Source of the DNA: JAUWQU01 sp964564285
GTDB lineage: Bacteria; Planctomycetota; Phycisphaerae; SM23-33
Direction of reading: 5' to 3'
Assembly: GCA_964564285.1 (NCBI GenBank)
Contig: CAZMBZ010000228.1
Span: forward strand, 1 to 8,943
DNA length: 8,943 bases
The notes under the pieces were generated by a model. It searched no databases. It was not told where the DNA came from and worked only from the letters and a program-made list of their open reading frames with translations. How positions within the stretch are numbered: the first letter of the stretch is position 1; every line of letters begins with the position of its first letter. A program made the translations under genes and the position numbers. Below, piece by piece: positions 6,315-8,943 of the stretch.

Positions 6315-6836
6315 ATGGCCCACCGCAGCGTACATTATGAGGCAGCATTCGAAGACTACCTGCGAGGCAGACAGCTTCCGTATGTCGCCGTGGACGAGGC
6401 CAAGAAAGCCCTTTTCGCCGGGGCTGCCCTCAAAAGCTTCGACTTCCTTGTGTACAGCGAATCGGGCGCGAATCTGCTCGTCGACGTCAAGGGACGCAAG
6501 TTCCCGGACACCAGGCCAGGCCACAAGGCGTCATCCAGCAGGGCGTGGGAAAACTGGGTTACGCGAGAGGACCTGGAATCCCTGGCTGAGTGGGAAAAGG
6601 TCTTCGGGCCGGCTTTCCAGGCTGTTTTTGCGGTAGCGTACTGGCTGCAGGGTCCGCCGCTGAATTCACCTTTCGACGATGTGCATTTCTACAAGCAGAA
6701 GCATTACGCTTTCTTTGCCATACGACTGTGCGACTACGTGGCCTCGGCCAGGACCAGAAGCGACAAGTGGCAAACCGTCGCCATGCCGACAAGGAAATTC
6801 GCACAACTCGCCAAAGACATTACTACATTTCTTTGA
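6315..6836 (+). CDS. HYExAFE-family protein, possible PD-(D/E)XK nuclease-like fold
   Basis: 173 aa, cytoplasmic (no signal or membrane segment). The N-terminus carries HYEAAFE (residues 7-13), the signature of the HYExAFE family that I associate with planctomycetes; its function is undescribed to my knowledge. Beyond the signature, FDFLVY (D43) and LLVDVKGRK (D57, K59) lie on two predicted adjacent strands. This D-x13-D-x-K layout, with a conserved Glu (E9 or E13) in the preceding helix, is what PD-(D/E)XK nucleases show. The C-terminal half is rich in aromatic residues (VHFYKQKHYAFFAIRL) and ends with RKFAQLAKD. A strong Shine-Dalgarno (AGGGGG, 6305-6310) supports the start. The family assignment is fairly sure; the nuclease reading is inference from motif spacing. 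Confidence 0.8.
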   Translation: MAHRSVHYEAAFEDYLRGRQLPYVAVDEAKKALFAGAALKSFDFLVYSESGANLLVDVKGRKFPDTRPGHKASSSRAWENWVTREDLESLAEWEKVFGPAFQAVFAVAYWLQGPPLNSPFDDVHFYKQKHYAFFAIRLCDYVASARTRSDKWQTVAMPTRKFAQLAKDITTFL

Positions 6837-6851
6837 CAAGTACCGATAGGA

Positions 6852-6879
6852 TTGCTTTCAGCTTACCGCGGAGTATAAT
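6852..6879 (+). promoter_or_regulatory. Promoter directly abutting the 67-aa gene
   Basis: TTGCTT (6852-6857), a 16-nt spacer, then a perfect TATAAT (6874-6879). Only seven nucleotides separate the -10 box from the ATG at 6887, so the expected transcription start falls at or next to the start codon. A leaderless mRNA is the natural reading if both the promoter and this start are real. Confidence 0.65.
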
Positions 6880-6886
6880 TGATAAC

Positions 6887-7090
6887 ATGATCAGGAAGAA
6901 CACGACTTCGATTTTGTTTGGCGTTGCGAGCCTGCTCGCCGGGCCGGTTAGCTGCGCACTGGCTGCCAGCGCCAAGGCGCCGCAGCTCAAGGGCTCCATG
7001 CCGTTGCTTGCTATGGCCTGCACGGCCGTGGCGATTGCGGGTGTCTGCGTGGTGGCCTTCAAGAAGCCCTCGCGAGCCAAAGGCGACTAG
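6887..7090 (+). CDS. Small membrane or secreted protein, 67 aa, unknown function
   Basis: The peptide starts MIRKNTTSILFGV: a basic N-terminus, a hydrophobic stretch (about 8-27) ending in a small-residue segment (CALAASA) that could be a signal peptidase site, a short polar linker, a second hydrophobic stretch (about 39-58) and a basic tail FKKPSRAKGD. It is either a two-helix membrane protein or an exported protein anchored by its C-terminal helix. There is no Shine-Dalgarno; the ATG follows a perfect -10 box by seven nucleotides, suggesting leaderless translation. An in-frame ATG further in (7001) would give only the last helix. Its frame stays open upstream through the HYExAFE gene, but that part is a shadow. 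No function can be assigned. Confidence 0.6.
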   Translation: MIRKNTTSILFGVASLLAGPVSCALAASAKAPQLKGSMPLLAMACTAVAIAGVCVVAFKKPSRAKGD

Positions 7091-7113
7091 GCCGAACCGC
7101 TATCAGCGACGGC

Positions 7114-7131
7114 ACCGAAGCGTATTTCGGT
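7114..7131 (+). other. Hairpin after the 67-aa gene
   Basis: ACCGAA (7114-7119) and TTCGGT (7126-7131) form a 6-bp stem with a 6-nt loop, starting 23 nt after the stop codon. An alternative pairing joins GAACCG (7094-7099) and CGGTTC (7128-7133). No T-run follows, so it is not a typical intrinsic terminator; it might stabilise the 3' end. Confidence 0.3.
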
Positions 7132-7220
7132 TCCGAACTGGCGCGGACGGCAAACGAACTTATTTGCTAAGTGTCCTTTACATTGGTGCATGCCGTGAGG
7201 TGTGCCGCAGAAAGACGGGC

Positions 7221-7236
7221 CCGGCCAAGAGGCCGG
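7221..7236 (+). promoter_or_regulatory. GC-rich hairpin just upstream of the 88-aa gene's ribosome site
   Basis: CCGGCC (7221-7226) and GGCCGG (7231-7236) form a perfect 6-bp stem with an AAGA loop, ending 3 nt before the Shine-Dalgarno GGGAG (7240-7244). It may stabilise the transcript or limit ribosome access. No promoter of good quality is visible in 7091-7251, so it could also be a processing site in a longer transcript. Confidence 0.35.
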
Positions 7237-7251
7237 CGCGGGAGAAACGAA

Positions 7252-7518
7252 ATGAAAAAGACCCTGATTGTCGCACTGGTGTGTGTCAATATCGTCCTGG
7301 TGGCGGTCTTGATAAACTTCACCCTCAACAACGCCCAGGCCCAAACCGAAAGAGGTGCCAATAACTTCATTATGGTCACCGGGCTGGTCGAACCGGGCCT
7401 CGAGGGGGTCTACGTGCTGGACCTCAAGACCCGCAAACTGGGCGTCTGGCGGTTCGACCGCACGAGGAAGATACTCGTGCCGTACAGAGGCCGGACCCTC
7501 ACGACCGATTTCAAATAG
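7252..7518 (+). CDS. Small secreted protein A of a tandem pair, 88 aa
   Basis: MKKTLIVALV begins a clear signal peptide: two lysines, a hydrophobic core to about residue 22, then NNAQA with likely cleavage after residue 30. The mature part (about 58 aa) reads as alternating strands: NNFIMVTG, GVYVLDLKTRKLGVWRFDR, then a basic turn and TTDFK at the end. The core FIMVTG followed about ten residues later by VYVLDLxxxKL is shared with the next gene, so the two are paralogues. It resembles small exported planctomycete proteins I have seen without assigned function; that is recollection, not a search. The start at 7252 has a good Shine-Dalgarno (GGGAG, 7 nt upstream); a longer frame from 7171 adds an Arg-rich stretch that would bury the signal peptide. 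Confidence 0.75.
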   Translation: MKKTLIVALVCVNIVLVAVLINFTLNNAQAQTERGANNFIMVTGLVEPGLEGVYVLDLKTRKLGVWRFDRTRKILVPYRGRTLTTDFK

Positions 7519-7542
7519 CCTCTAAGGCACGGAGATACCACC

Positions 7543-7830
7543 ATGCAGAAAACACAAAACATAACCATAGTCCTGCTTCTTATGACAGCCGCGATCCTCA
7601 CCAGCCTCCTGGCGGGAAGTTGGCTGTACACCGAACCGGCCTACGCGAGCGGTACGTCCCGAGCGGGCGACTACATCATGGCAAACGGCACGTTCGACAG
7701 CGATACGGACTTCATCTACGTGCTGGATGTTGCCAACGCCAAGCTCAACCTGTATTACCCCAACATCAACACCAAGGCGTTGACTCTGGGAACCTCGGTC
7801 GACCTGCGGTCAACGTTCAGGGGTAAATAA
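7543..7830 (+). CDS. Small secreted protein B of a tandem pair, 95 aa
   Basis: Starts MQKTQNITIV; a hydrophobic core (about 7-27) and EPAYASG suggest signal peptide cleavage after residue 35. The mature part carries GDYIMANG, then DFIYVLDVANAKLNLYYP, and ends STFRGK. It aligns with the preceding 88-aa protein over most of the mature region ([DN][YF]IM-x2-G and [IV]YVLD-x3-[AR]KL), though it is more acidic and has Asn/Tyr where the other has Arg. The gene lies 24 nt after its paralogue with a Shine-Dalgarno (GGAGA, 7 nt upstream), so they are probably cotranscribed. Function unknown; an envelope or periplasmic role is inferred from the signal peptide only. Confidence 0.75.
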   Translation: MQKTQNITIVLLLMTAAILTSLLAGSWLYTEPAYASGTSRAGDYIMANGTFDSDTDFIYVLDVANAKLNLYYPNINTKALTLGTSVDLRSTFRGK

Positions 7831-7919
7831 AACCCAGGCCGATTCGCGCATCATGCCTGCGACGGCGCGAAGCATCGCATGCACGTCCCGGCTGGCAGAG
7901 CAATAGCGAGACTCAAACA

Positions 7920-7951
7920 GGCGGGCTGTCACGACAACGCGACAGCCCGCC
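7920..7951. terminator. Strong hairpin, likely shared terminator of convergent units
   Basis: GGCGGGCTGTC (7920-7930) and GACAGCCCGCC (7941-7951) form a perfect 11-bp stem around a 10-nt loop. On the plus strand CGTGTTTG follows, on the minus strand TGTTTGAG, so each direction has only a short, imperfect T-tract. It lies about 90 nt after the 95-aa gene and about 270 nt beyond the rhaB stop codon on the other strand. It most probably ends both transcripts, alone or with Rho. Confidence 0.7.
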
Positions 7952-8110
7952 CGTGTTTGCGCCGTCAAGGCACATGACGCTGCCAACCGCTGGGGGATAC
8001 ACCCAAAGCGACAGCCAGTCGCCGCTCGCTAGCCGAGTCGCGGTCCAAACTCAGCAATCCAGACCGCAGCCAGCAAAAACGACAAATCCCATTGAAACCC
8101 CTCGAAAACG

Positions 8111-8134
8111 CCCCAAACCAGCCCAACCCCACCC
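8111..8134 (-). other. G-quadruplex-type motif downstream of rhaB
   Basis: The minus strand has four G-runs (GGG, GGGG, GGG, GGGG) separated by loops of 1, 2 and 7 nt, which meets the usual G3+N1-7 rule. It would lie in the 3' untranslated part of the rhaB transcript, about 90 nt after the stop codon. Folding is not proven, and the last loop is long. Confidence 0.4.
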
Positions 8135-8223
8135 GGAATGTCACATAAGATATATTATCGGACCTTACAGATGGGCTGCGTTTTAACCCGAAGGTTCAGG
8201 TCAAGCCTTGTTGGAGGTCCCGC

Positions 8224-8943
8224 TCAATGCCACGACTTGCTGACTTGAAGCTTTGCGTACTGGCCTCGCTTGTCCTGCCAAGTTGTCTGGTCTTGTGGTT
8301 CGTACCTGGCGATCTCGGACGAGTCCCGCATGACCTGCCGGATCTGATCGCGGTCGGTGAGAATGCCCAGCGCCAGCGCCTGGCCTAACGCGTTGCCCAA
8401 GGCCGTGCATTGATCCGCCCCGGCCAGCACCGCTGTGCCGCATGCGTTTGCGGTCAACTGGCACAGGAGTTTGTTGCGAATGCCGCCACCGACTATGTAG
8501 AGCGTGCCAGGTCGAGTTCCGCTAAGCTCGCCGATCTTGTCAAGCCCCCAGGCATACTCCAGCGCCAACGACTCCGTTACGCACCGCAGCAGTTGCCCAC
8601 GACTTTGAGGTGCGGGCTGGCCGGTTTCCGCGATCAACTCGATAAGGGTCGCCTCCATGTTCGCCGGGGCCAGCAAACGCGGGTCCGAGACGTCCACAAG
8701 CGGCCCGGTCGTCGCCGCCGAGGCCTCGGCAGTCATTCGCTCGTAGTCCCACGGGTCATCAGAAGTATCCCATTTGCGCCGGAGTTCCTGGATGAGCCAG
8801 AGCCCGAGAATGTTCCTGGCCAAGTACCAGCCTCCATAGGTGTATTCGTTGGTAAAGCCCGCCTCATAACATGCTTGCGTTACGATGGGCTGATTCACCA
8901 TCCGACCAAGAATGCTCCAGGTGCCGCAGCTGAGGAATGCCCA
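8224..8943 (-). CDS. rhaB: Rhamnulokinase, C-terminal part (5' end outside window)
   Basis: FGGY-family sugar kinase that phosphorylates L-rhamnulose at O-1 in rhamnose breakdown. The 239 visible residues run from the right edge to TGA at 8226-8224. Seen at the edge: AFLSCGTWSILG, the family's phosphate-binding SxGTWSLLG segment, then FTNEYTYGGWYLARNILGLWLIQE, which is characteristic of rhamnulokinases. Further on, YIVGGGIRNKLLCQLTANACG is the C-terminal ATP-site motif, followed by DQCTALGNALGQALALG, with Gln-Cys where many relatives have Glu-Ala. Full-length enzymes are about 480-500 aa, so roughly the first half is missing. The ATG at 8901 is internal, not a start. Other rhamnose genes, if any, would lie to the right. 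Related FGGY kinases (fuculokinase, xylulokinase) are possible but fit less well. Confidence 0.9.
   Translation of the reverse strand, partial: WAFLSCGTWSILGRMVNQPIVTQACYEAGFTNEYTYGGWYLARNILGLWLIQELRRKWDTSDDPWDYERMTAEASAATTGPLVDVSDPRLLAPANMEATLIELIAETGQPAPQSRGQLLRCVTESLALEYAWGLDKIGELSGTRPGTLYIVGGGIRNKLLCQLTANACGTAVLAGADQCTALGNALGQALALGILTDRDQIRQVMRDSSEIARYEPQDQTTWQDKRGQYAKLQVSKSWH

Larger units (their letters stand above)
7831..8223. other. Intergenic region between convergent genes
   Basis: 393 nt between the tandem small-protein genes and rhaB. It holds the strong hairpin at 7920-7951, a stretch on the plus strand nearly free of G (about 8070-8134) with a G-quadruplex-type motif on the other strand, and a short AT-rich spot (8145-8158). 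A plus-strand frame from 7953 encodes a low-complexity Pro/Gln/Arg-rich peptide with no ribosome site and is not believed. No tRNA or recognisable small RNA was found. Confidence 0.6.

Noticed and set aside
6590..6886. N-terminal extension of the 67-aa protein reaching back into the HYExAFE gene
   Set aside because: The extension is an out-of-frame shadow of the HYExAFE coding sequence; signal-like sequence begins only at 6887.
7953..8186. 77-aa plus-strand open frame downstream of the 95-aa gene
   Set aside because: Starts just beyond the terminator stem, lacks a ribosome site, and encodes a low-complexity Pro/Gln/Arg-rich peptide from a compositionally skewed tract.
8160..8220. Possible tRNA-like element, from GGACCT and AGGTCC bounding 60 nt
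   Set aside because: Too short for a tRNA and no recognisable T-arm, D-arm or anticodon stem.

Overview
The window looks like part of a metagenome-assembled chromosome from the Planctomycetota, probably the class Phycisphaerae. The reasons are the GC-rich coding style, a protein carrying the HYExAFE signature that I know mainly from planctomycetes, and small secreted proteins of a kind common there. This placement is inference. A run of exactly 100 N at 4854-4953 is a scaffolding gap of unknown true size. No mobile element, CRISPR array, rRNA or tRNA is visible.

Left third (1-3138, minus strand): a biosynthetic and translation unit read right to left. A near-consensus promoter (3111-3138) drives a leader of about 280 nt, then citramalate synthase (cimA, first enzyme of the pyruvate route to isoleucine), then valyl-tRNA synthetase (valS, cut by the left edge). 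The leader has the parts of a ribosome-mediated transcription attenuator. There is a 34-codon leader peptide with its own Shine-Dalgarno and six Val plus one Ile codon in its second half. A 10-bp terminator hairpin is followed by six U. A competing 10-bp antiterminator has its 5' arm overlapping the leader stop codon. This is the most interesting structure in the window.

Middle (3139-6272, plus strand): a divergent SAM-dependent O-methyltransferase-like gene, a cysteine-cluster (YkgJ-type) protein with its own promoter and cut by the gap, then a complete histidyl-tRNA synthetase (hisS).

Right third (6273-8943): a HYExAFE-family protein whose residues fit a PD-(D/E)XK nuclease-like core; a 67-aa membrane/secreted small protein whose TATAAT box lies so close to the ATG that its transcript may be leaderless; and two tandem, mutually similar small secreted proteins (88 and 95 aa). 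A strong hairpin at 7920-7951 separates these from a convergent rhamnulokinase gene (rhaB, minus strand, cut by the right edge). The 7831-8223 interval has no convincing gene but holds that hairpin and a G-quadruplex-type motif on the minus strand.
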